DNA of 32,103 nucleotides from Actinomycetota bacterium (GTDB taxonomy: Bacteria; Actinomycetota; Acidimicrobiia; Acidimicrobiales; Ilumatobacteraceae). The stretch lies in NCBI GenBank assembly GCA_030645675.1, contig JAUSLQ010000124.1, forward strand, positions 1 to 32,103. Reading direction: 5' to 3'. The notes below the pieces were generated by a model that did not search any database, was not told the origin of the DNA, and saw nothing but the letters and a program-made list of their open reading frames with translations. Shown here piece after piece: positions 25,434 through 32,103 of this stretch (its first letter is position 1; each line of letters begins with the position of its first letter). Both the position numbers and the translations under genes were made by a program.

Positions 25434-25498
25434 CGGGAGCAACGCCGGGAGCAACGCCCCCCAAAAAGGGGGCAACCGGGAGCAACCCTGGGAGTGAC
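25434..25498. repeat. Arm-type direct repeats and hairpin upstream of recombinase
   Basis: CGGGAGCAAC occurs at 25434-25443, 25446-25455 and 25477-25486, and a degenerate copy follows to 25498. Two more perfect copies in the same orientation lie at the left end of the island (10479-10488, 10490-10499). Between copies, GCCCCC and GGGGGC (25456-25461, 25468-25473) form a short stem. The arrangement fits recombinase arm sites and possible autoregulation. Confidence 0.7.
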
Positions 25499-25598
25499 AC
25501 GCTACAACGCCGGTGGACGTCCACGCAACGAAAGACCTGCTCAGAGCACCTAAGTTTGTACGTCGGTGGACTTCGGTGAACATCCACGAACACCCTTG

Positions 25599-25617
25599 GC
25601 GGAACGGGAGGGATTCG
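25599..25617. repeat. Right attachment site (19-bp direct repeat)
   Basis: This is identical to 10389-10407. It covers the acceptor and T-arm end of tRNA-Ser, whose complete copy lies on this side, so the tRNA stays functional after integration. Confidence 0.88.
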
Positions 25618-25682
25618 AACCCCCGGGGCTTGCACCCTCACGCTTTCAAGGCGCGCGCATTTGTCCACTCTGCCACCGTTCC
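25600..25682 (-). tRNA. tRNA-Ser (anticodon UGA)
   Basis: The minus-strand sequence folds as a class II tRNA. The acceptor arms GGAACGG and CCGTTCC pair, the anticodon stem CGCGC/GCGTG closes the loop CTTGAAA with anticodon TGA, a short variable arm (GGG/CCC) follows, and the T-loop is TTCGAAT between paired stems. The discriminator base is G. CCA does not appear to be encoded. It reads the serine codon UCA (and probably UCG-family codons by wobble). The 3' end is the integration target of the island. Confidence 0.93.
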
Positions 25683-25772
25683 GGTGTCGAATCTACCGTG
25701 CCGAAAACGGCGTCACCGCCCGCCTTCGCAGTCGGGTGGTGAACGTCGGTGGGGTACTCGGCGGGGGCCGGG

Positions 25773-26486
25773 TTACGGCACCCAGACCTGCTCGAACTTC
25801 ACGATCTCGCCGTTCTGCACGGTCATCAGGAACGGGAAGGGCACGAACACGCCACCGGGCGCATCGTCCACGCTGGGGCTGGAGGCACGGACGGTGCGCA
25901 GTTCGTCGGGGGTGATCCAGTAGCTGCGCTGAGTGTTCGAGTCGGCAACAGTCAGGAACACGTCCTCGGCGAAGGCCAGGTCGTCGATCTCCCGGAACGG
26001 GTCGGCAAGCACGAAGATGTCGTTCAGGCACTCGTCGCTCATCTCGGCGGCCTTGCTGATGCACTCGGCGCCGAAGAAGGCTTGGTACACCTCGATGCTC
26101 GGAGTCATCGTCTCGCCGCCGCTGTAGCTGACCCAGTACACGCCGTTGCCCAGGGTGCCCGATGACACGAACGGGTCGGTGTGGCCACCGGGCACGTTCG
26201 GGCCCGGCACCTCGTCGTACAGGCTGTAGCTGGGGGCCGGCGCTGCCGTGGCCGGTGCTGCCGTGGCCGGCGGGGCGGTGACGGGGGCGGCGGTTGCCGG
26301 TGCTGCGGTCACCGGCGCGGCTGTGGCCGGCGGGGCGGTGGTGGTGGACACTTCCACCGACGAGCTGGTAGGCACCGAGCTGGTGGTGCTGGCACTGGTG
26401 ATCGACTGCTTGGCCGTGCTGCTGCAGGCGGTGAGGCCGGTGGCAACGAGAGCGAGTGTGGCGAGTGTGAGACGGTGGATCTTCAT
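25773..26486 (-). CDS. Lipoprotein with Pro/Ala/Thr-rich linker
   Basis: The 237-residue product starts at ATG 26486, which follows a strong AAGGAG site. Residues 1-21 form a lipoprotein signal with LTAC and Cys21. Residues 22-86 are Ser/Thr then Thr/Ala/Pro-rich and show imperfect repeats of the TAAPVTA type, a likely cell-wall-spanning linker. The folded part (88-237) has no recognised domain but includes a pair of cysteines in AECISKAAEMSDECL, probably a disulfide. Function is unknown. It follows tRNA-Ser in the same direction but with a separate ribosome site. Confidence 0.8.
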   Translation of the reverse strand: MKIHRLTLATLALVATGLTACSSTAKQSITSASTTSSVPTSSSVEVSTTTAPPATAAPVTAAPATAAPVTAPPATAAPATAAPAPSYSLYDEVPGPNVPGGHTDPFVSSGTLGNGVYWVSYSGGETMTPSIEVYQAFFGAECISKAAEMSDECLNDIFVLADPFREIDDLAFAEDVFLTVADSNTQRSYWITPDELRTVRASSPSVDDAPGGVFVPFPFLMTVQNGEIVKFEQVWVP

Positions 26487-26598
26487 CGGGCTTCTCCTTT
26501 GTGTTGTCCCTATGAGCCGGCAGCAACGCAGGGCCAACACTTTCTCCGCCGAAATCTAGGCGAGTTCTCCGGGTCGGATCCCGATGCGCCGCGAGCCG

Positions 26599-27546
26599 TC
26601 AACGGATGGACGAACGCAGCGCCCGCACCCAGTCGTCGGCCTCACGCCAGCGAGCATCGGCGTGCTCGCGAGCCTCATGAGCATGGGCGCCGGCGGCGGG
26701 GTAGCTGCCCAGGAACTTCACCCGGCCCTGCTTCGAGTGCAACGCCCGCATGGCGTCGGCCAGCAGCTCGTCGGCGACGTGGCCCTCGGCGTAGATCACG
26801 AAGCAGTAGTCGCCCAGGCCGCCGTCCTTCGTCGGGCGCGACAGCAGGTTGCTCAGGTTGATGCGTCGGGCGGCGAACTCCTGCAGGATCGAGATGAGGC
26901 TGCCCGGCTCGTCGGCGCGCTGGTAGATCACCAGCGCCGTGCGGTCGTGGCCGGTGGGCGCGGGGATGCCCTCCTTGGCCACGAGAACGAAGCGAGTCTG
27001 GTCGCCACGGTGGTCGGCGATGTCGGCGGCCAGGATCTGCAGGCCGTACAGCTCGGCGCTGGCCCGGGGCGCGACGGCGGCGGCACCGTCGCCGGCTTCC
27101 TCGCTGACCAGGCGTGCCGCCTCGGCGGTGCTGTTGGTGGCCCGCAGCTCGGCCTGCCCCACATGCGTGCGCAGGTACGAGTGGCACTGGGCGCTGGCCA
27201 CCGGAATGGACAGCACCACCTTCACATCGGCCATCGTCGTGCCGGGCTTGGCCAGCAGGCAGTGCTCGATGTCGAGCACCACCTCGCGCTGGATCAGCAG
27301 GTTGTGGTTGAACGCCAGCTCGTCCTGGCTGAGGTTCACCGTGCCTTCGATGGAGTTCTCGATGGCCACGAACCCGACGTGCACCTCGCCGCTCTCCACG
27401 GCATCCAGCACGTCGGGCATGGTGCGGTACAGGACGTGCTCGGCCGCGGCCAGGTCGGGTTGGGTCTTCAACGCCTGCTCGGTGAACGTGCCGAGCGGCC
27501 CCAAGAAGCCCACGCGGAGACGGTCACTGGATGCGGCGGAAGTCAT
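26599..27546 (-). CDS. pheA: Prephenate dehydratase with ACT domain
   Basis: The 315-residue enzyme converts prephenate to phenylpyruvate in phenylalanine synthesis. The periplasmic-binding-like catalytic domain (about 10-190) has the GPLGTFTEQAL start, AIENSIEGTV, the NSTAEAA motif (138-144) and the catalytic DQTRFVLV with Thr184-Arg185-Phe186. The ACT domain (about 203-285) has the allosteric site segment INLSNLLSRPTK, which binds phenylalanine in relatives. ATG 27546 is the start; in-frame starts upstream would cross a low-complexity tandem repeat. No chorismate mutase domain is fused. It is divergent from larB, so the 190-bp gap between them contains both promoters. Confidence 0.94.
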   Translation of the reverse strand: MTSAASSDRLRVGFLGPLGTFTEQALKTQPDLAAAEHVLYRTMPDVLDAVESGEVHVGFVAIENSIEGTVNLSQDELAFNHNLLIQREVVLDIEHCLLAKPGTTMADVKVVLSIPVASAQCHSYLRTHVGQAELRATNSTAEAARLVSEEAGDGAAAVAPRASAELYGLQILAADIADHRGDQTRFVLVAKEGIPAPTGHDRTALVIYQRADEPGSLISILQEFAARRINLSNLLSRPTKDGGLGDYCFVIYAEGHVADELLADAMRALHSKQGRVKFLGSYPAAGAHAHEAREHADARWREADDWVRALRSSIR

Positions 27547-27601
27547 AGGAGGCCAGGCTATTCGCTGGCCGCTCGTCGCGGCCTGCCAGTTGCGGGCCGG
27601 G

Positions 27602-27696
27602 GGTGGCCGGGCACTCGGATGGTGGCCAGGCACTCCGACGGTGGCCGGGGACTCGGTTGGTGGTCGGGGACTCGGTTGGTGGCCAGGGACTCGGGT
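27602..27696. repeat. 19-bp tandem repeat, five copies
   Basis: Five consecutive 19-bp units, consensus GGTGGCCGGGGACTCGGTT, run from 27602 to 27696 with 1-4 differences each. They lie between the divergent pheA and larB genes, in non-coding DNA, so they may alter the distance between promoters. The unit length is not a multiple of three. Confidence 0.85.
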
Positions 27697-27745
27697 GGGG
27701 AGGGGGCGGGCGGGAACGCGGCGTGGGCCAGGCACAATGGGCGGG

Positions 27746-28483
27746 ATGGACGTGGGGGAGCTGGAGCACCTGATCGACGGCGTGCGCGCCGGCACGGTGT
27801 CGCCCGACGACGCCGTCGCCCAGTTGCGCCGACTGCCGTTCACCGCGGTCGGCGATTCGCTGGTCGATCATCACCGGGCCATTCGCACCGGCATGCCCGA
27901 GGCCGTCTACGGGCAGGGCAAGACCACGGCGCAGTGCATCGAGATCGTCGGCGAGCTGCTGGCCCACGGCAGCGGCCCGGTGCTGCTGACCCGCGTGTCG
28001 GCCGCGACCGAGGAGGCCGTGCTGGCCGCGCACCCCGGCGGGTTCGCCCGTGCCGGCTCGGTGCTGTGGCGCGCCCCCGACCCGCACCGCACCGCCAACG
28101 TGCTGGTGGTCAGCGCTGGCACCAGCGACGTGCCCGTGGTCGACGAGTGCGTGCTGACCCTGCAGGCCTACGGTTTCCGGCCCGACCGCCTCACCGACGT
28201 GGGCGTGGCGGGCCTGCACCGCCTGCTCGCCCACCTCGACCGTGTCACCAGTGCCGACGCCGTGGTGGTGGTGGCCGGCATGGAGGGCGCGCTCGCCAGC
28301 GTGATCGGCGGCCTCACGGCCTGCCCCGTCGTGGCCGTGCCCACCAGCGTCGGCTACGGGGCAGGGCTCGACGGCGTCACCGCCCTGCTGTCCATGCACG
28401 CGGCCTGTGCCAGCGGCATCACCGTCGTAGGCATCGACAACGGTTTCGGCGCAGCCTGTGCGCTTGCCAGGATGTTCCGATGA
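27746..28483 (+). CDS. larB: Nickel-pincer cofactor biosynthesis protein LarB
   Basis: The 245-residue protein is LarB, the carboxylase/hydrolase that carboxylates nicotinic acid adenine dinucleotide at the start of nickel-pincer nucleotide synthesis. Its C-terminal half has the AIR-carboxylase (PurE-like) fold: VVSAGTSDVPVVDE, DVGVAGLHRLL, VVVVAGMEGALASVIGGL and VAVPTSVGYGAG, which carry the family's glycine-rich nucleotide-binding turns. ATG 27746 was chosen; ATG 27737 in frame adds three residues. The stop overlaps the larC start by 4 bp (ATGA), so the two are co-translated. The matching larE and the lactate racemase gene larA are not in this window. Confidence 0.93.
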   Translation: MDVGELEHLIDGVRAGTVSPDDAVAQLRRLPFTAVGDSLVDHHRAIRTGMPEAVYGQGKTTAQCIEIVGELLAHGSGPVLLTRVSAATEEAVLAAHPGGFARAGSVLWRAPDPHRTANVLVVSAGTSDVPVVDECVLTLQAYGFRPDRLTDVGVAGLHRLLAHLDRVTSADAVVVVAGMEGALASVIGGLTACPVVAVPTSVGYGAGLDGVTALLSMHAACASGITVVGIDNGFGAACALARMFR

Positions 28484-29847
28484 GCAACGGTCGCGGCTAC
28501 ACCGCCTGGTTCCACTGCTTCGCCGGCACCGCCGGCGACATGACGATGGCCTCGCTCATCCACGCCGGTGCCGACCAGGCGTCGGTTGCCTCGATCGTGG
28601 CCCACCTGCCGGTGAACGAGTACGCGCTCACCTTCGAGCCTGTGTTGCGCTGCGGCCTCGCCGCGGTGAAGGCAGTGGTGGTGGTGGACGACGGCGCGCA
28701 CGGCCATCGCGACCACGACCACGGCCTCGGCATGGCCCACGACCACGGCGACGACGATCACGCGGACGACCACGGCGGCGACGGCCATGGCGACGACGAC
28801 CACACGCACGACCACGGCGACGACCACACGCACGACCACGGCCCCGGGGGCGCGCACGCGCATGCTGTGCACCGGCCGTACCGGGCGATCCGCGAGATGT
28901 TGGAGCTGGCCGAGCTGCCCACCCGCGTGCGCGACCGCGCACTGCGCACGTTTCGCGTGCTGGCCGAGGTGGAAGGCGCGATGCACGGCATGCGCACCGA
29001 CGACGTCGAGTTCCACGAGGTCGGCTCGGTCGATGCGATCGTCGACATCGTCGGCACCTGCGCCGCGCTGGAGGTGCTGGGCATCGACCGCATCGTGTGC
29101 AGCCCGATCACCGTCGGCCAGGGCACGGTGCGCGCGGCGCACGGCGAGATCCCCAACCCGGCCCCGGCCGTGATGGCCCTGCTGGCCAGCCGCGGCGCGC
29201 CCAGCCGGGGCATCGCCGACCGCAAGGAGCTGGCCACGCCCACCGGTGTCGCCCTGATGGTGGCGCTGGCCGACGAGTTCGGCCCGATGCCGGCGATGAC
29301 CGTGCACCAGGTGGGCTACGGCGCCGGCAGCGCCGACATCGAGGGCCGCCCCAACGTGGTGCAGGTGGTGGTGGGCGCCGAGCCGGCCCCCGACCAGACC
29401 CCGCAGCCCGGCCAGCCCGCGCAGCTGCTGGAGGTGAACGTCGACGACGCCACTGGCGAGGTGATCGCGCACACGATCGCGGCCCTCATCGCCGCTGGCG
29501 CGCACGACGCATGGGCCAGCCCGATCGTGATGAAGAAGGGCCGCCCGGCGCACACCGTGCACGCACTGTGCGACCCGGCCCGTGCGGCCGAGGTGGGTGC
29601 CGTGCTGCTGCGCGAAACCGGCTCGCTGGGCATGCGTGGCAGCACAGTGCGCCGCTGGCCGCAACGCCGCGACGAGGCCACCGTGGTGGTGCAGGGCCAC
29701 CCCGTGCGCGTGAAGCTGGCACCGGGCCGCGCCAAGGTGGAGCACGACGACGCAGTCGCCGCGGCTGCAGCCCTGGGCCTGCCCTTGCGGGAAGTGCTGC
29801 AGCAAGCCGCGCACCTGGCCGCCGGCCCGCCCGCTCCGCGAACTTAA
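28480..29847 (+). CDS. larC: Nickel-pincer cofactor nickel insertase LarC
   Basis: The 455-residue protein is LarC, the CTP-dependent enzyme that inserts nickel into the pincer nucleotide. The N-terminal AGDM motif and the FHEVGSVDAIVDIVG and TPTGVALM segments are typical. A His/Asp-rich stretch (about 74-131, 18 histidines) probably binds nickel, as in relatives. In some lactobacilli larC is split and joined by a programmed frameshift; here it is a single continuous frame. The end of the protein overlaps the first of three GAACTTAAGTTC palindromes. The enzyme works with LarB and LarE, and the product is used by LarA-type racemases or epimerases. Confidence 0.94.
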   Translation: MSNGRGYTAWFHCFAGTAGDMTMASLIHAGADQASVASIVAHLPVNEYALTFEPVLRCGLAAVKAVVVVDDGAHGHRDHDHGLGMAHDHGDDDHADDHGGDGHGDDDHTHDHGDDHTHDHGPGGAHAHAVHRPYRAIREMLELAELPTRVRDRALRTFRVLAEVEGAMHGMRTDDVEFHEVGSVDAIVDIVGTCAALEVLGIDRIVCSPITVGQGTVRAAHGEIPNPAPAVMALLASRGAPSRGIADRKELATPTGVALMVALADEFGPMPAMTVHQVGYGAGSADIEGRPNVVQVVVGAEPAPDQTPQPGQPAQLLEVNVDDATGEVIAHTIAALIAAGAHDAWASPIVMKKGRPAHTVHALCDPARAAEVGAVLLRETGSLGMRGSTVRRWPQRRDEATVVVQGHPVRVKLAPGRAKVEHDDAVAAAAALGLPLREVLQQAAHLAAGPPAPRT

Positions 29848-29889
29848 GTTCCTCAGGCGAACTTAAGTTCTACACGCGAACTTAAGTTC
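29840..29889. repeat. Three GAACTTAAGTTC palindromes at 19-bp spacing
   Basis: Perfect 12-bp palindromes lie at 29840-29851, 29859-29870 and 29878-29889, all preceded by GC, with start-to-start distances of 19 bases. The first covers the larC stop codon. The AT-rich cores are striking in this GC-rich region. There is no U-run, so a simple terminator is less likely than a protein-binding array. Confidence 0.8.
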
Positions 29890-29940
29890 GCGGGGTGAGG
29901 GGTGGGCGCTCTGAATCCGCCGCATGTGAGTAGAGGTGGA

Positions 29941-30678
29941 TCAGGACGCGAGTGCGGTGTCGACGATCTGCGTCAGCTCGTTGGCGGAGATCTCGCCGGA
30001 GTAGCGCGCCTTCACCTTGCCGTCGGCACCGACGATGACGAAGTACGGCCAGCCGGTTGCGCCGTAGGCGACTGCCGCCTTGCCCGCCTCACCCTCGCCC
30101 TGCGACTCGTCGACCAGCACCGGCCAGGTCCAGCCGACGGTGGAGAACCACTCTGCCGGCGGGTAGTTGGCGGCGGTCTCCGCCACAGCCGTGGCGACAC
30201 CGATGACCTGCAGGTCGACCGGCACGGCGCCGCTGAGCTTCCACGTGTTCAGCACCGGCACCTCGTCGTTGCAGTGCGGGCACCAGTGAGCGAGGAACAC
30301 CACCATGTAGGGGCCGTCGGTGCCCGGCTCGATCGTGATCTCGTTGCCCTGGAAGTCGAGCCCGGTGAGCGCAGGTGCGGTGCTGCCCACGGCGAGGTCG
30401 CCCTCGGTGGAACTGAACGACGGCAGTGGCTCGCCGGTGATCGTCACCGGCTGGCTGACCGGCAAGGCGACGGTGGTGACCGTCGCGCCGCTCGAGTCGG
30501 TGGTGACCGGGGCTGCTGCCGGGTCGTCGCCGCTGGTGGCGATGAAGACGATGGCGCCGACCAGCACCACCACCGCGCCGAGGATGGCCCAGATCAGGAA
30601 ACCCTTGCTGTCGCCGCCGTTCCGCGAGGCCTTCGCCTGCGCCTTGCGCCGAGCCTCAGCCCGCTGCCGATTCGCCAT
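29941..30678 (-). CDS. TlpA-like membrane-anchored thioredoxin
   Basis: The 245-residue protein has a basic, coiled N-terminus, one membrane helix at about 26-47 and a thioredoxin fold outside the cell. The redox site is HWCPHC (Cys133, Cys136), and the cis-Pro segment is TGWPYFVIV. It probably reduces or isomerises disulfides in exported proteins, as in cytochrome c maturation or oxidative folding. ATG 30678 follows GGAGG. It starts inside the end of the DsbB-like gene (23-bp overlap), so the two are one operon and likely partners: the DsbB-like protein would reoxidise or feed the thioredoxin. Confidence 0.9.
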   Translation of the reverse strand: MANRQRAEARRKAQAKASRNGGDSKGFLIWAILGAVVVLVGAIVFIATSGDDPAAAPVTTDSSGATVTTVALPVSQPVTITGEPLPSFSSTEGDLAVGSTAPALTGLDFQGNEITIEPGTDGPYMVVFLAHWCPHCNDEVPVLNTWKLSGAVPVDLQVIGVATAVAETAANYPPAEWFSTVGWTWPVLVDESQGEGEAGKAAVAYGATGWPYFVIVGADGKVKARYSGEISANELTQIVDTALAS

Positions 30679-31261
30679 CTTCTTCTGCCTCCAGGGGTTC
30701 AGGGGTGAGGAGCAACGCAAGGATGGCAGCAAAACCGCTGAATGCCATCACAGCGAGGGTGACCGAGTGCCAGTTGGCCGGGCTGCCGTCGTTGCCGATG
30801 CTGCCGAACGACACGCGCCATGGCGTGGAGCAGCTCAGGATCGACGTGCACAACGTCGACTCCTCGACCACGTGGTGCTCGATGAGGATGTGCCAGAAGC
30901 TGAGCAGGATGCCGATCGAGGCCAGTGGCACGACGTACCACTTGGCGCCGCGGTCCTTGCGCAGGGCGGCGATGACCAGGACGACCGCCGACGAGTACAT
31001 GAAGATGCGCTGGAACCAGCAGAAGCGACAGGGCACCCAGTGCTCGGAGTTCCACTCGCTGAACCACAGGCTGGCCAGGGTGGCCGTGGATGCGACCAGC
31101 GCGGCCAGTGGCAACTGCACCTTGTGCAACGCCCCCAGGAACCGCACGCTGGTGACGGTGGGGATGAAGCGGGCGGCCACCATGAGGACGGCGCCGACGA
31201 GCGCCACCAGGGCGAGGACGGCGAAAACGTCGTGGATCGCCGAGATGGTGTCGTAAGACAT
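30656..31261 (-). CDS. DsbB family disulfide oxidoreductase
   Basis: The 201-residue membrane protein fits the DsbB/VKOR-like disulfide-generating enzymes. It has four or five membrane helices and two cysteine pairs: Cys78 and Cys81 in PCRFCWFQRI, and Cys138 and Cys144 in TLCTSILSC. DsbB-like proteins pass electrons from a thioredoxin-like partner to quinone and so make disulfides outside the cell. ATG 31261 is 49 bases from the divergent sulfurtransferase start. The gene overlaps the TlpA-like gene by 23 bases. Confidence 0.9.
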   Translation of the reverse strand: MSYDTISAIHDVFAVLALVALVGAVLMVAARFIPTVTSVRFLGALHKVQLPLAALVASTATLASLWFSEWNSEHWVPCRFCWFQRIFMYSSAVVLVIAALRKDRGAKWYVVPLASIGILLSFWHILIEHHVVEESTLCTSILSCSTPWRVSFGSIGNDGSPANWHSVTLAVMAFSGFAAILALLLTPEPLEAEEDGESAAG

Positions 31262-31310
31262 TCGCCCATTCTGGCGCGAGATCGGCGAAATGTGCTGGCA
31301 GGATGCTGGC

Positions 31311-32103
31311 GTGATCGCCCCGGTCGTCGCAGCCGATTCTCTCGCCGCGCTCCTGGCGGCCTCGCCCGGCACCGTGCTCGCCGACGTTCGCTGGTACCTC
31401 GACGGGCGCGACGGCCGTGCCGCGTTCGAGGCCCAGCACCTGCCGGGCGCCGTGTGGGTCGATCTCGAAGGAGCGCTCGCGGCCCACGACCTGCCCGCCA
31501 CCGAAGGCCGCCACCCGCTGCCCATACCGCAGGCCTTCGCCGCCGCGATGGGCGCGCTGGGCATCGGCGACCACACCGAGGTGGTGGCCTACGACGACAC
31601 CGGCGGGCTGACCGCCGCTCGGCTGGTGGCCATGCTGCGCATGCTGGGCCGCGACGCTGCCCTGCTGGATGGCGGCCTCACCGCCTGGGTGGCCGACGGG
31701 CGGTCGACGGAGAGCGGGCCGGGCACCACGCCCACGCCGGCCCCGTTCACCTCCACCCCCTGGCCTGCACACCGGTTGGCCACCGCCGACGAAGCCGCCG
31801 CGCACGCCGCCGCCGGCGGCCCGGTGCTGGACGCCCGCGTGCACGAGCGGTTCACGGGCGAGCAGGCACTGATCGACCCGCGGCCCGGCCACGTGCCCGG
31901 TGCGCGCAACGCACCCTGGGCCGCCACGCTGGCGCCCGATGGCCGCCTGCGCTCGCCCGCCGAACTGCGCGCCCACTACGAAGCGCTGGGCGCCGCCGAT
32001 CCCGACGCGGCGCCCATCACGTACTGCGGCTCGGGTGTCAGCGCGTGCATGAACCTCGTCGCGATGGAGCACGCCGGGCTGCAACCAGCGCGCCTGTACG
32101 TGG
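31311..32103 (+). CDS. Tandem-rhodanese sulfurtransferase (MST-like), 3' end cut
   Basis: At least 264 residues are visible before the window edge. It has two rhodanese domains. The first (about 5-132) has the LPGAVWVDLE element and lacks a catalytic cysteine (an Asp occupies the position, AYDDTGG), as usual for this family. The second (about 153-end) has LDARVHERFTGE and the active loop CGSGVSA with Cys239. The loop resembles 3-mercaptopyruvate sulfurtransferase more than thiosulfate sulfurtransferase, so MST activity is likelier. GTG 31311 was chosen because AGGA lies upstream; ATG 31290 in frame adds seven residues. The gene is divergent from dsbB-like, and both act on sulfur chemistry, though no link is proven. 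Confidence 0.88.
   Translation, partial: MIAPVVAADSLAALLAASPGTVLADVRWYLDGRDGRAAFEAQHLPGAVWVDLEGALAAHDLPATEGRHPLPIPQAFAAAMGALGIGDHTEVVAYDDTGGLTAARLVAMLRMLGRDAALLDGGLTAWVADGRSTESGPGTTPTPAPFTSTPWPAHRLATADEAAAHAAAGGPVLDARVHERFTGEQALIDPRPGHVPGARNAPWAATLAPDGRLRSPAELRAHYEALGAADPDAAPITYCGSGVSACMNLVAMEHAGLQPARLYV

Larger units (their letters stand above)
10389..25617. mobile_element. tRNA-Ser-integrated mobilizable genomic island
   Basis: A 19-bp perfect direct repeat, made of the last 17 bases of the tRNA-Ser gene plus two more, bounds about 15.2 kb. The right copy belongs to the complete tRNA and the left copy has only the 3' end. A tyrosine recombinase lies next to the tRNA and an excisionase-like HTH gene, a MobF relaxase, restriction genes and other cargo lie inside. 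Direct repeats CGGGAGCAAC lie near both ends. No coupling protein, FtsK/TraB-like translocase or type IV secretion genes are present. The design fits an integrative mobilizable element that would use a helper for transfer. Confidence 0.88.

Noticed and set aside
25456-25473. Hairpin as intrinsic terminator
   Set aside because: The stem is short, no U-run follows it, and it lies upstream of the recombinase start among arm repeats.
10389-25617. Actinomycete AICE (with replication and FtsK-type translocase)
   Set aside because: No FtsK/TraB-like translocase or RepSA/RepAM-type replication gene is seen; the relaxase is of MobF type.
30699-32084. Long minus-strand frame covering the sulfurtransferase and DsbB region
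   Set aside because: It is the antisense of the rhodanese gene and a shifted frame of the DsbB-like gene, without domain content.
1-32103. CRISPR array
   Set aside because: The only tandem repeats found are the 19-bp units at 27602-27696 and 29840-29889, which have no variable spacers of CRISPR length and no cas genes.

Overview
The window is about 32 kb of high-GC DNA with actinobacterial character: GTG starts, Ala/Arg/Gly-rich proteins, and mycofactor-free but typical actinobacterial families (LarB/LarC, prephenate dehydratase with ACT, DsbB/TlpA pair, TrwC-type relaxase fused to a RecD-like helicase). A free-living actinobacterium, perhaps from the Acidimicrobiia, is plausible, but that lineage is a guess from style and not from a marker gene.

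Left chromosomal arm (1-9756). An alpha/beta hydrolase runs off the left edge. Next come a membrane-anchored protein of unknown function and a YdeI/OmdA protein joined by a 4-bp overlap, a NERD-domain protein, a DUF885 zinc peptidase flanked by a 27-bp direct repeat, a large secreted LTD/nuclease/PKD protein, and a small lipoprotein.

Integrated element (about 10389-25617). A 19-bp direct repeat (10389-10407 and 25599-25617) copies the 3' end of a tRNA-Ser(UGA) gene and brackets about 15.2 kb. The right end carries a complete tyrosine recombinase next to the tRNA. Both ends carry direct repeats CGGGAGCAAC, which look like recombinase or Xis arm sites. Inside, from left to right: a cluster of a 3-TM protein, an FRG-domain protein, a DUF5343 protein and an HEPN-like protein; a MobF relaxase with an iterated inverted-repeat region upstream (oriT candidate) and an excisionase-like HTH protein; an AbiE-like regulator/nucleotidyltransferase pair with an 11-bp-arm operator; a restriction-modification block (PD-(D/E)XK nuclease, Vsr, C5 methyltransferase, HNH nuclease); and an AAA ATPase that overlaps the recombinase gene. 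No coupling protein, FtsK-like translocase or type IV secretion gene is seen, so the element looks mobilizable, not self-transmissible. Just left of the left repeat lies a decayed copy of the same recombinase and its upstream region, meaning an older related element used the same tRNA before the present one arrived.

Right chromosomal arm (25683-32103). A lipoprotein, prephenate dehydratase (pheA), a 19-bp x 5 minisatellite, the larB-larC nickel-pincer cofactor operon ending in three 12-bp palindromes, a thiol-disulfide pair (DsbB-like then TlpA-like, overlapping genes), and a divergent tandem-rhodanese sulfurtransferase that runs off the right edge.

The main candidate for a little-described system is the 10631-13944 gene cluster (3-TM, FRG, DUF5343, HEPN-like). 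It sits in the cargo of a mobile island that also carries restriction and toxin-antitoxin-like genes, so an anti-phage role is a reasonable inference but is not shown by the sequence.
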